Assembly (NCBI GenBank): GCA_935421135.1
Contig: OW285188.1
Coordinates: 22,917,233 to 22,981,232, forward strand
DNA length: 64,000 bases
Direction: 5' to 3'
Source of the DNA: Bugulina stolonifera
Taxonomy: Eukaryota; Bryozoa; Gymnolaemata; Cheilostomatida; Bugulidae
Below the pieces are notes generated by a model. It ran no database searches. It was not told the origin of the DNA and saw only the letters and a program-made list of their open reading frames with translations. The position numbers and the translations under genes were made by a program. Below, piece by piece: positions 25,201 through 35,600 of this stretch (the stretch's first letter is position 1; each line of letters begins with the position of its first letter).

Positions 25201-28200
25201 AGGTATACTTTAGGTAGGTATACTTTAGGTAGGTGTACTTTAGATAGATGTACTTTAGGTAGATGTACTTTAGGTAGATGTACTTTAGGTAGATATACTT
25301 TAGGTAGATATACTTTAGGTAGATGTACTTTCGGTAGGTATACTTTAGGTAGGTATACTTTAGGTAGATATACTTTAGGTAGATATACTTTAGGTAGGTG
25401 TACTTTAGGTAGATGTACTTTAGGTAGATGTACTTTAGGTAGATGTACTTTAGGTAGGTATACTTTAGGTAGGTGTACTTTAGGTAGATGTACTTTAGGT
25501 AGATGTACTTTAGGTAGATGTACTTTAGGTAGATGTACTTTAGGTAGATGTACTTTAGGTAGGTATACTTTAGGTAGGTGTACTTTAGGTAGGTGTACTT
25601 TAGGTAGATGTACTTTAGGTAGATGTACTTTAGGTAGATATACTTTAGGTAGGTATACTTTAGGTAGGTGTACTTTAGGTAGGTGTACCTTAGGTAGATG
25701 TACTTTAGGTAGGTATACTTTAGGTAGGTATACTTTAGGTAGGTGTACTTTAGGTAGATGTACTTTAGGTAGATGTACTTTAGGTAGGTATACTTTAGGT
25801 AGGTATACTTTAGGTAGGTATACTTTAGGTAGATATACTTTAGGTAGGTATACTTTAGGTAGGTATACTTTAGGTAGGTGTACTTTAGATAGATGTACTT
25901 TAGGTAGATGTACTTTAGGTAGATATACTTTAGGTAGATATACTTTAGGTAGATGTACTTTAGGTAGATGTACTTTAGGTAGATGTACTTTAGGTAGATG
26001 TACTTTAGGTAGGTATACTTTAGGTAGGTATACTTTAGGTAGGTATACTTTAGGTAGATATACTTTAGGTAGATATACTTTAGGTAGATGTACTTTAGGT
26101 AGATGTACTTTAGGTAGATGTACTTTAGGTAGGTATACTTTAGGTAGATATACTCTAGGTAGATATACTTTAGGTAGATATACTTTAGGTAGGTTATGTA
26201 CATACATTGTACCTTTCCAATCACTAAACTATACACATCTATTATGTATACAATATACATTCATTACTTGTAGTTCCATTGATGTCCAGAATATGTCCAA
26301 GTGATACATACAAAGTGTACAAGTCTGGTGAGTATAGACACTACTTCACTCATCATAAATGTACATTGTACATGTAAGTATGCGTTATATATAATATGTA
26401 CATGTACATGTAAGCATGCATTATATAGGTGAATGTAAATGTGGATTATATAATTATATACATGTAAGTATGGATTATAGATGCTTATATTGAAGCTTTT
26501 GGTACAAGTTCGTTTTGTTTCTCAACAAACTAAATATTTATTTTCCACCTACTATTGCCTGCTACACAACACTGTTTTGGTAAATTTAATGTGAGCTCAG
26601 AGTGGGAGAAGACAACTCCCAAACATCACCTATACGGTATTTAGATGCATGTATTAGGTAGCACAGCCCTGTGATTGTTTATCTTTTCTGATCTCTTGTT
26701 TAGCTACAGAACTACTGTTGCATGATAAATAGTAACTGTTTCTGCTACAGGGGATTAATTTAGTCAAATAGAATAGCCATAGTTAGTTGTAACATTACAT
26801 GAATGTCTCTGTGTGTACTAGATGTGTAGTACAGCTTTTGATATGATTTCTAATTTACTTCAATTGATTTTAAAATTGCCCAATTTCCTCTTCTTTTGTT
26901 AGGATCAATGGTTAGAATTGATACAACCCTATTGGGCTTTGAAAGTTCTAAATGGGAAAGAGGTTCTCGGAGCTTTGTGTTCAGGTGTGACGGTAAGTAA
27001 AGAATTCCTTGTTTTACCATTATATATGCACACTAGGTGACATAGCTTTACCATTATATATACACACTGGGTGACATAGCTATACTATTATATGTGCGCA
27101 CTGGGTGACATAGCTATACTATTATATATGCACACTAGGTGATGTAGCTATGCTATTACATGTGTACACTTGGTGATGTAGCTATGCTATTACATGTGTA
27201 CACTTGGTGATGTAGCTATCCTATTACATGTGTACACTTGGTGATGTAGCTATCCTATTACATGTGCACACTAGGTGACCTAGCTATACTGTTACATGTG
27301 CACACTAGGTGACGTAGCTATACTGTTACATGTATACACTAGGTGACGTAGCTATACTGTTACATGTATACACTAGGTGGTGTAGCTATACTGTTACATG
27401 TATACACTAGGTGACGTTGCCAAGGTGATGGAGATAGACCACGATGCAGGGGTGGTACACGTAGAGGTTATCAAGGAGCTCACAGAGACACCTAACATGG
27501 ATCTCCTGCTCCCTTCTCCCGACCAGGTAACCCTGCAGTGTATTTATGATCCACTTTCTTATTGTCACATGCGTGTGTATGCGACATTGTTTATAGATTG
27601 GGTAAAGGTTTTAATTCATGATAAAATATTCTCTATTATAAGAAATATCCATTAAAATATCTTACAATTTACAATAACGTCCCACCCATCCTGATAACTG
27701 CCTTTATATAAAATACATTGACAATGTACCAGGACTTGCTTATCCTACTTTATTAATATTACATATAAGTTTGCACTCTGTTCTACAATTTGGTAGTAAT
27801 TGACTGTTTAGATATCTGCCAGACTCACTTCTCCTATAGTCACTTCTTACGTTAACACAGAGAAGATTGGATTCGAGAGGGTCAAGACTGGTGTATGGGG
27901 CTTCAGGACTGATAAAACTGAAGTTATTAATGGCTACCAAGCCAAGGTGAGACTGTAATTGGTTGTCTGGTACTAAAAGTAGATGTACTTTTCACATAAA
28001 GAAATATTATCCTCTTTCTTCCCACAAAAGTGTGTTAGCTGACAATGGAAAATATTTTACTATTGCTTATGTTGTTTTATGTTATGTTATCACTTGGCTA
28101 TTTGCATAGCTTGAAACTTGGAAAATATGAAAATTTTTCTAACATTATATTAAACTTGCAATAGTCAAAGTGATGGATTATGTACAATGTACATATACAT

Positions 28201-31200
28201 CAGCCTCCTCTATTGCATTGTATCACGTGTTTATGTTTATTGTAGGTATTTAATGCCAGCAATGTGCAGTTTATAACTCAAACAAGAACTGAGCACCTCA
28301 GCAGCGAAGATAAAAAGCAAATCAAAAAGAATAAAACATTCAACCCTCTAGAGAGTATACTAGGCCTAGCTGAGAAGCATGTGGAGAAAACTCCCTCTTC
28401 TTCTGTAAGATACTCCTATACATTGCTGCAGATGACAAGAGTTGTATTATACATTGCTGCAGATAACAAGAGTTGTGTTATGCCCTCATCTGTCGGTTAC
28501 CATTTCTGTATATTTGTGGGCTCTTAGTTGTTGATACAGCAGTTATGCATTCATACCTACGTGTGCTACTGCTATATGTATTCCATTCATGCCTACATGT
28601 GCTATCAAACACTATGTTGTTAGATGTTATACATGCTACAGGGTGAGATAGTAAATGTGAACAACCCATGCAGTATTACTCCAGAGGAATATTTCGACTC
28701 CTCTGTGAGTCTCAGTGATCGAGACATCGGTAGACCGAGAGAAACTACGACCAAGATCCAGAAGTTCAAGGCTAATATATCCATGGCGGAGGATTTCCCC
28801 TTGACACTGCAGGAACAGGTACAGCTGTAGATGATGTTCTCTGTAACTGAGAAGGGATAGTGGTAAAAGACGTGAGCGTGATGTGAGAGCGTGAAGACAA
28901 CTCTAGCGTTAGAATACCTATACTAGGGAGGAGCTAGACGGAAATAAAGCTTTTGGTTGGGGTTTGGGACAAACAAGCATTTGATTTCTAACGTTAGTAA
29001 CCTTAGTTGGAGTTGTCTTCTTTTTCTCTCAGGCCATTTCATTCTCACGTCACGTTCACATCTTTTACCACTACCAGTTGAGAAGTGAATCCATTGTATA
29101 TGTAGAGCTATTACACCTTGCCTACTGGTTGTATCCTATTGGTTATTTGGCTATATCAGTTATATAGGTTGGCCAAAGTGAAAGTATAAATATTGCATTT
29201 CCAGACACTGGTCCAGACTTAGAAGTGGTTACCTACAGCTAAGGTTGTATGTATAGCTTGAAAACACCAGAGATACACAGTACATTCATGTAGTCTAAAA
29301 GCAAGCGTGCAGTTTTGTCATGAGATAATTGTATGTCCTGGGTATACAGTCGAGAATTGTTTTATATTCACACAGGTACTGCCTATCATTGATCTGATGG
29401 CTGCAACTAATGCTCACTTTCGTAAACTTAAAGAATTTATTACACTTCAACTACCGGCTGGATTTCCTGTTAAAATAGGTAAGTATCAACCATATGAACA
29501 AGTCACAGAATATTATAATATACTGCAGTGTTTACTAACTTAGGCCACTTACGTGTATTGTGAGTAATATATATAGAGTAGACGATGTATTGGTGGTAGT
29601 GAATTCACACAATGCTGTAACTAGTTTCCTCAAGTAGAATAATTAATGGTGAAGGAAATTGTAGTTCCTCTGGCTATGTGCAGTCGTAGAGTAAGTACCT
29701 CTGTATAGTAGGAGTTACTGTGATAGACTGTGTCCACTATTGGTTAAATGAGTACCTGTAGATTATTAGTATAATGCTATTTTTCTGGTAGAAATTCCGC
29801 TATTTCATGTACTGAATGCAAGGATAACATTTGGGAACATATTCTCTGATGAGAGTGGTGTTAGTGGAGTGTCGGTAATATCTGATGAGGTGCCCAAGGT
29901 GCTGGAGAATGGTGAGACAGTGCTGGAACTCACAGCTACAGGATGTGCAGTTGATGAAACGGTATTCGACATTCCCTCTGGATACAGGGTCATAGGTGTG
30001 TTTAAATTACATAAATATTCACATCATCTTATAGTACATGTATATAGTATTGCGGATTACTCAGTGTGTCACCTGTATAACCGTACTGTACTCGGTGCTC
30101 AGTACTGTACTCTGTACTCAGTGCCGTACTCAGTGCTGTACTCAGTGCCGTACTCAGTGCTGTACTCTGACTGTACTGTAGATTTATGTACAAATACCTC
30201 ATCATTCACACACTGATGGGGGTGATGTAACCAAATGGCTGCAAGTGATAAAAATAATCCTGCAGTGGGACAATCCTTTATTTAGCTTGTCTAATGAATG
30301 GCATCGTATCGTATTGTTGTACGGTGTGTATGCGACGTGTGTGTTGGTTAAAAATTCCCCCAAAATCCTTTTCCCTTGTATTTGGTGCTTAGCCAACCAC
30401 CTGCCTGACATTGTACCACTTAGTATAGACATAGACTCTCCCTTGATATATTACTTGGCGTGTATATGAACAGGTGGAGGCAGTAGCTACAGTGAAGAGA
30501 GGTATAGCGCTGACCAAGATGACCGGCTACTACAGTACGCCATACAGCAGAGTCTACTGGCCTGTGAAGCTGACCCCACTGTATCTGCTAACCCTAATGA
30601 CTCTAATAGTCAAATGAACCTGAGGGAGGCTCTTGAAACTTTTTCCTCTGCGGATAGCTCACCCCACCCCCCTAATAGGTAGAGTATATAATACATGATC
30701 ACAGGCTATTTGGTGGCATTGATTACGGGTGCAGCTTTCTCTCTGAACTAATTTGTTGTACATATGTACTTACTAATGTGGACTAACAACTGTTATCATA
30801 TTTTATCAGTGGGCAAACGTGGTATCCATGTACAACAGTATTCTCTTCTAAGACTACTCGCTCACTCTGCTCAAATGTGTCACCAGCTTGGAGTTTTCTT
30901 CCCTTACACTTGTAGCAACTCACGCAATAGCCCCAATACAGCCAATCACTCAATATTATTTTATAGGGTCATTAGCCTACAGTCCAAAGTTGTTATTAGC
31001 AATGCAGTTGATTGTAAATTATGACCGTAAATGTGATTTACTGAAATGAAGGGAAGACAATTCCGACTGCCACCATGCTAAGTGAATAGTAACAATCCAA
31101 ATATAGTATTCACTTATCCATGAGCTTTGTGTATCTAGTCAGAGAATGTGTCCAGATGGTTTATTACATTCTACCTACAGGCGTACCATTCAACAGTTGG

Positions 31201-31340
31201 ACTATGATTCCCAACTAGCAATGGCTATACAAATATCTAATCAGCAGACACAGAGAGCTGTAACAGACAATGAAGAGTTAGAAAGAAGAGAACAGGAGGA
31301 GCTGGAGAAAATTCTGGCACTGTCCCTAATAGAGAAGTAG
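22271..31340 (+). CDS. ANKRD13: ANKRD13-family ankyrin/UIM protein, 605 aa, 14 exons
   Basis: Exons: 22271-22378, 23225-23360, 23960-24084, 24268-24313, 26274-26327, 26903-26992, 27411-27526, 27812-27946, 28246-28404, 28642-28818, 29376-29478, 29792-29995, 30474-30678, 31181-31340 (TAG). All joins are GT-AG and in phase. The protein starts [20 protein letters not shown]. Ankyrin repeats span about residues 14-115 ([20 protein letters not shown]). The conserved ANKRD13 core follows, with [35 protein letters not shown] and TQTRTEHLS. Ubiquitin-interacting motifs lie at about 500-514 ([14 protein letters not shown]), 562-575 ([11 protein letters not shown]) and 590-604 ([13 protein letters not shown]). 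Human ANKRD13A/B/D, with C-terminal UIMs, bind Lys63-linked ubiquitin on internalising receptors at the plasma membrane and late endosomes; the UIMs place this gene with them rather than with ANKRD13C. Length matches ANKRD13D. Confidence 0.95.
24426..26193. repeat. 15-bp satellite (TACTTTAGGTAGRTR), about 118 copies
   Basis: A highly regular array of TACTTTAGGTAG plus ATA, GTA, ATG or GTG. It fills intron 4 of the ANKRD13 gene. The three-base variable part forms higher-order blocks (runs of GTA units alternating with runs of ATG units), suggesting repeated amplification of multi-unit blocks. Rare variants are CTCTAG, TTCGG and TTTAGA. Two minus-strand frames stay open for hundreds of codons because 15 is a multiple of three; they are not genes. 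Each unit contains CTTTAG|GTAG, an acceptor directly followed by a donor-like GT. Confidence 0.97.
27014..27424 (+). repeat. 34-bp minisatellite seeded by the exon 7 acceptor
   Basis: Eleven or so copies of a 34-bp unit of the form TACTGTTACATGTATACACT then AGGTGACGTAGCTA. The last, partial unit is the authentic intron 6 acceptor and the first coding bases of ANKRD13 exon 7 (CACTAG|GTGACGTTGCC, exon from 27411). The array therefore places many copies of the junction in front of the real one. Divergence increases away from the exon. Confidence 0.9.
28858..29073. mobile_element. MITE in ANKRD13 intron 10
   Basis: About 216 bp with terminal inverted repeats of roughly 30 bp: left TAGTGGTAAAAGACGTGAGC, right end the inverted form with GATGTGAACGTGACGTGAGA. 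An internal GAAGACAACTC is also inverted near the right end (GAGTTGTCTTC). No clean target duplication seen. Confidence 0.65.
30085..30175. repeat. 15-bp repeat (GTACTCAGTGCYGTA-like)
   Basis: Short tandem TACTCAGTGCCG / TACTCAGTGCTG units in ANKRD13 intron 12. Confidence 0.75.
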
Positions 31341-32512
31341 TAGTGATTACTGGTAGCCATTCACCTGTGTCTCTGTGTTTGTTGGTCTTTAGGGGTGTTT
31401 ATAGGCTGGTAATATATTCTAGTCACGGAGCTATACTCCACTCCACACGTTTAGTGAGGTTCCTACTTAGAGCTTAGTCATGTTTTTTCCCCAAAAATCA
31501 AACCAAACCTTCCTGCTCTTAATGCTTGTGATAATTAATAATTAGAAAGTTTTATTTATTTACAATATTAGCACAACCAACCGAGATGGTGCTTGTCTAA
31601 ACTGTGCTCATGTTTGTATCAGCTAAAAGAATATTATAAATAGTAATACAAGACGCATTTTATTTTTGGTTTATTTCCTAATATTCCAATACTCATCCGA
31701 ATATCATCATCAGAAGATAAAATTTATCCTCAGATGATGATGCTCGAATGAGTATTGGAATATTAGGAAATAAATCAAAAATAACAATGCATCTTGTATT
31801 ACTATTTACAATAAAAATACTAGCCCACACTAACATTTTTTAAAAGAATATTGTATACTGTGTTATGATGGCTATGTTATGACTATGATATACATATAAT
31901 AGCTTATATGCCTATTTTATAAGCTGTGTGTAAATTTACATTTACATTGTAGTTGTAAGCGAAATAACTTGTTCTATTCAAAATAACTAGCCTAGCTAAG
32001 ATCTGATCTATATTTCCACTCTCATGGTGTATGTGCTAAGTGGAACAGTTTCCATGAGACATACATACTACATGTAAATATTTAGGTTCCCATGCATCAC
32101 CTTATACCCACTGCTGGCTAATGCGTCCATCCCTTGTGATATTCCACACAGTGAATAGAGTGATATTTTCTATAATATTATTATATTGTATTAATCCCTG
32201 CCCACAATCTCTGGCCCATTCAAGTAGCAGGCAGTCTGCATGTTCTTTTAACGCAGAAGTGTAATAAATGCCTTTAAGTATATGAAATAAATGTATTTAG
32301 TTACATAACTGCATATAATATTCAGATTATATATTATATGTGTATCTAATCTTAAAATATTAATTTTTATTTAAGCTTTTGGTGAATTTTATGGATTAGA
32401 TTGTTGGAAATTTCAAAGAAATTAATAAAAAGAAGTATTGCGAAACTCATAATGTAGTCATTCAGACATCCAGGTATCAAGTAGCCATAGTACAGTGGTG
32501 GTAAATATGGAG
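31341..32512. other. Convergent intergenic region between ANKRD13 and TEP copy A
   Basis: The 3' regions of two convergent genes meet here. It contains a foldback element (31638-31807). From about 32205 on, the sequence is also present at about 49015, marking the left end of the TEP tandem duplication unit. An AATAAA-type word on the minus strand near 32420 could serve TEP copy A. Confidence 0.6.
31638..31807. mobile_element. Foldback MITE, 170 bp
   Basis: Arms of about 75 bp are near-perfect reverse complements (left start AAATAGTAATACAAGACGCA; right end CATCTTGTATTACTATTT) around an AAATTTATCC loop. It sits about 300 bp past the ANKRD13 stop codon, where it may be transcribed as part of a 3' UTR. 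Confidence 0.8.
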
Positions 32513-32676
32513 TTATCCCACTGTTGTATTGAGGTGACCAGTAGTGGTCACATTTTGGTCAGCAGCTGAGGTCACCTGTTGAGATGGTGTAGGAGTAGCT
32601 GTAGTTGTAGCATTCTGTGGTGTTGTTGTTGGCAGGTAACACTCGGGGATTATGTATTCCAACTCCTGCCTCAGTT
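32513..32676 (-). other. Copy A C-terminal exon: Thr-rich tail
   Basis: Encodes [14 protein letters not shown], then a Thr/Asn/Gln-rich low-complexity tail with several N-X-T sequons, ending [10 protein letters not shown] and TAA. Copy B ends identically in structure. No C-terminal hydrophobic GPI or membrane segment is present in this frame, so a secreted product is inferred. Confidence 0.75.
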
Positions 32677-35600
32677 CTACAAAAAGTGTGAAACAGTAGA
32701 TAATATTCATGTAGTATAACCTTTGATATATTATATTGTAATGGTTAGGCCGACTCGGCTTCCCGAGCTTCCTGCTAAGTCGGAACATACTCTTTCTCAG
32801 TGTAGTAAACAAGCATTGACTCGGGACCACATGGACTACTAGTACCTGTCGATCTTTCATGTAATGAGAAGACCTAGCACCACTCGTAGGTTCTTCATTT
32901 TGGACAAGGGGTAGTCTTAGGACGACATCACAACACCCCAAAACCCATTACAATATTACATGTCTATGAGTATAAATAAGCCCAACTGTGATAGTGGTGA
33001 GCAATCATAAGACTCAGTCTTTATCTGCTGTCGAAATTCAGATTTTAGTGTCGTCTGTGTCCACCATTGGCTTATATTGTAGAAACATACAATTATACCT
33101 CCTACATCCATCAAATATGGTACTACATCAGAGACGAGAGTTTAGCAGTGCGTACCTGTTTTATAATAGTCGTAGGTAGTAACAACTGCAGGCTTAGCAT
33201 CTTTCACATCAGTGTGTTGAGACACTTCCAAATTAAAGCATTTCTGTGCTGGTCCAAGCTACAAGAGAAATTCAGAATATGGGCCATGATTGAAATGAAC
33301 ACCTTACTAGTTTATATGAAGTAGAGTAGGATGTCTGCTTGCAGTTGCTCTTAGTTCCGTAACGTTGCCATCGGAATTACCATGGAGGAACTGAGCCGTG
33401 TCCTGCGTGTCTCACATTATCCCAAAGATCCTCACTCTTTTATAGTTTCATATGGAGGAACTGAGCCATGTGTATAATAATAGTGGCTGTAAGGGTTTCA
33501 GGTAAGTATAGCAGCTATCTGTTTGCAGACATTGTTAGTATTAGAACATGGTCTGACAAGTTAGGACTTCATTCAAAGAATTAGAGTATGATGAGTGTAT
33601 GAATAATTACCGAATCAAAGTACAGCTGAACAGTGCCGGTTTTCTCCACTTCAAATCTCCTTAAAGCGATATCTCTGTCTTTCATCAAAGATTTCAGGAT
33701 GGACTGATCAACAGCCCAACCCGAGACCATCTTAACCTCAACTATGGCCATATTACTCACACCTCCTTCACCAGTGTACCTGGAAACATTGCGTCAAGAA
33801 TGTATTACATCGCGCAATTGGCAAACATGTTCATGTATTGCCCATCTATTATTGCTGTACTGTTTCCCAATTTCTGTACTTACTTCGTGCAAATTCGGAG
33901 TCGGTGTTCCTTGCAGATATTAGTTGATCTCTCTTTGCCAAACACGGTGGCACTGGTATGAAATGATTGCCTTTCCGAGTCTGGTTTGTTAATGTTATAC
34001 CGTACATTAGCCTAAGACATAGAAGTATGTGAATAAGTATAAATATGAGAACACAGAATAGACATGAAGCTCCGAATTGATATTGTGGTGGAAAGGCCGA
34101 CCTACCTTGCACCTAGACCGACCTACGCCGAGGTCATCAAGAGGGCCTAAACATATTAGCATTGTAAACTACTAAGTCTTTTCTACTACTGTAATTTATG
34201 GCCGCTGGTCAGAGCATGCTGATTTTCATATATTGTATCTTTCACATGATTATAAACCTGAGGATCCCAAACGCAAGAAACCAGTTGCTTCTAGAGGTAA
34301 ACCTGCCAAGAAGAGAGCTTCAACAGCACCAACGAAAGGCAAGAAATAAACAGACCCTTTTTAGGTTGGACCTCAGCCCTTTTTCCGCCATATTGTTATG
34401 CAATTTCCGGGGCTGATACTCTATCGGGCTTTTTACCAGAACTTCCGCCGGATACTGATTTAGTATATAAGCAAGTACATTTTTTTATGCTAGTCAGTTG
34501 TTGATCACGCTCTAATAAAGCAACATCTCTCAACTCAACCTTCAGAATTTTATTCTTGCAGAGAGGCAGTTCCAGCCTTGGTCCCCTTAGACCTTTAACG
34601 CCCAAACTCGTCCTCGTACTCGTTTAAAACACTTTCAACACTCTCTCATGAGTATAAACATCGGACCTATGCCGATCCTACACTCTTTCATGAGTCTAAG
34701 CATCGTGCTTACGTCCTTACTTCAACACTAAGAGCTGCACAACTGTTCACTCTTTATGCAATGGTGGAAATACAACTTGGTCGACCACTCCCAAGCACTT
34801 CCCACACTCGTGTCCACATCGGTACTCGTATGAACAAACTACAAGTAAAAAGAAGTAATAAAGGTCTGAACCTGTTAACATACCTGCATGAGGAAGCAAC
34901 CCTTGCCTGTAGCAGTCAATGAGAGGTCAGTGACTCTGGGTATCTTCTCTGTGTACTCTACAAAACTGTTTACATTGTTCAGCTCAAACGTAGCCACCTG
35001 AGTTCTGGAGGAAGACTCTGACACGACTATTGAAGCCTGGAGTCCGTCACTGTAGATGAGAGTGGCATACCGTGCTAGAGCCTGTAGACCAATCACAGTG
35101 TCTTGTGTAGAACCAAACCCTCCCCATGAGTTCCTCTGAGTAGACAACCATCTTACTATTGGAAGGCCCTTCCCTACCTTGTCATCCAGATTTCTCACCA
35201 TGTTCAGAGTTGCAAGCAAGGCATAGGCTGTGGTTTCAATATCTGCAGATCTTGGTCTGTAGTACCACCAGTGTATTACTGGTGGTATTGGTTCATTCTC
35301 ATTGGCTCTCCACATGGTCAGTGGCCCGTTGACTGTAATAATAAGTTCAAGTCAAGCAAGAGATGGACTACGTTTACAATCACCAACCAATTACATGCTA
35401 TTGGTTATCTAATACTTTCCTAACTAATATAATCAAAACGGGGAAAGCTATTTTCAAAATCTATATATTGTACATGTATACTGTAGAAAATTGTTCCCAT
35501 TAGAATAAGAAACTAACCTTTGGCCATGCTCATAAGTTTATCATAGACGTTCACAGCTCCAACACTAGATGGATCATATAGAGAGTAGGCATATGCTACT

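Noticed and set aside
24425..26260. Open frames of 611 and 477 codons on the minus strand (Tyr/Leu/Lys/Ile and Leu/Pro/Lys/Val repeats)
   Set aside because: They are translations of the 15-bp satellite in an intron of ANKRD13; no start context, no non-repeat flank, and the opposite strand carries a real gene.
32513..32600. Cryptic 52-base intron in the last exon of copy A that would change the C-terminus to a hydrophobic end
   Set aside because: The donor CAG|GTGACC is CAG|CTGACC in copy B, so the option is not conserved, and the unspliced frame ends cleanly in both copies.
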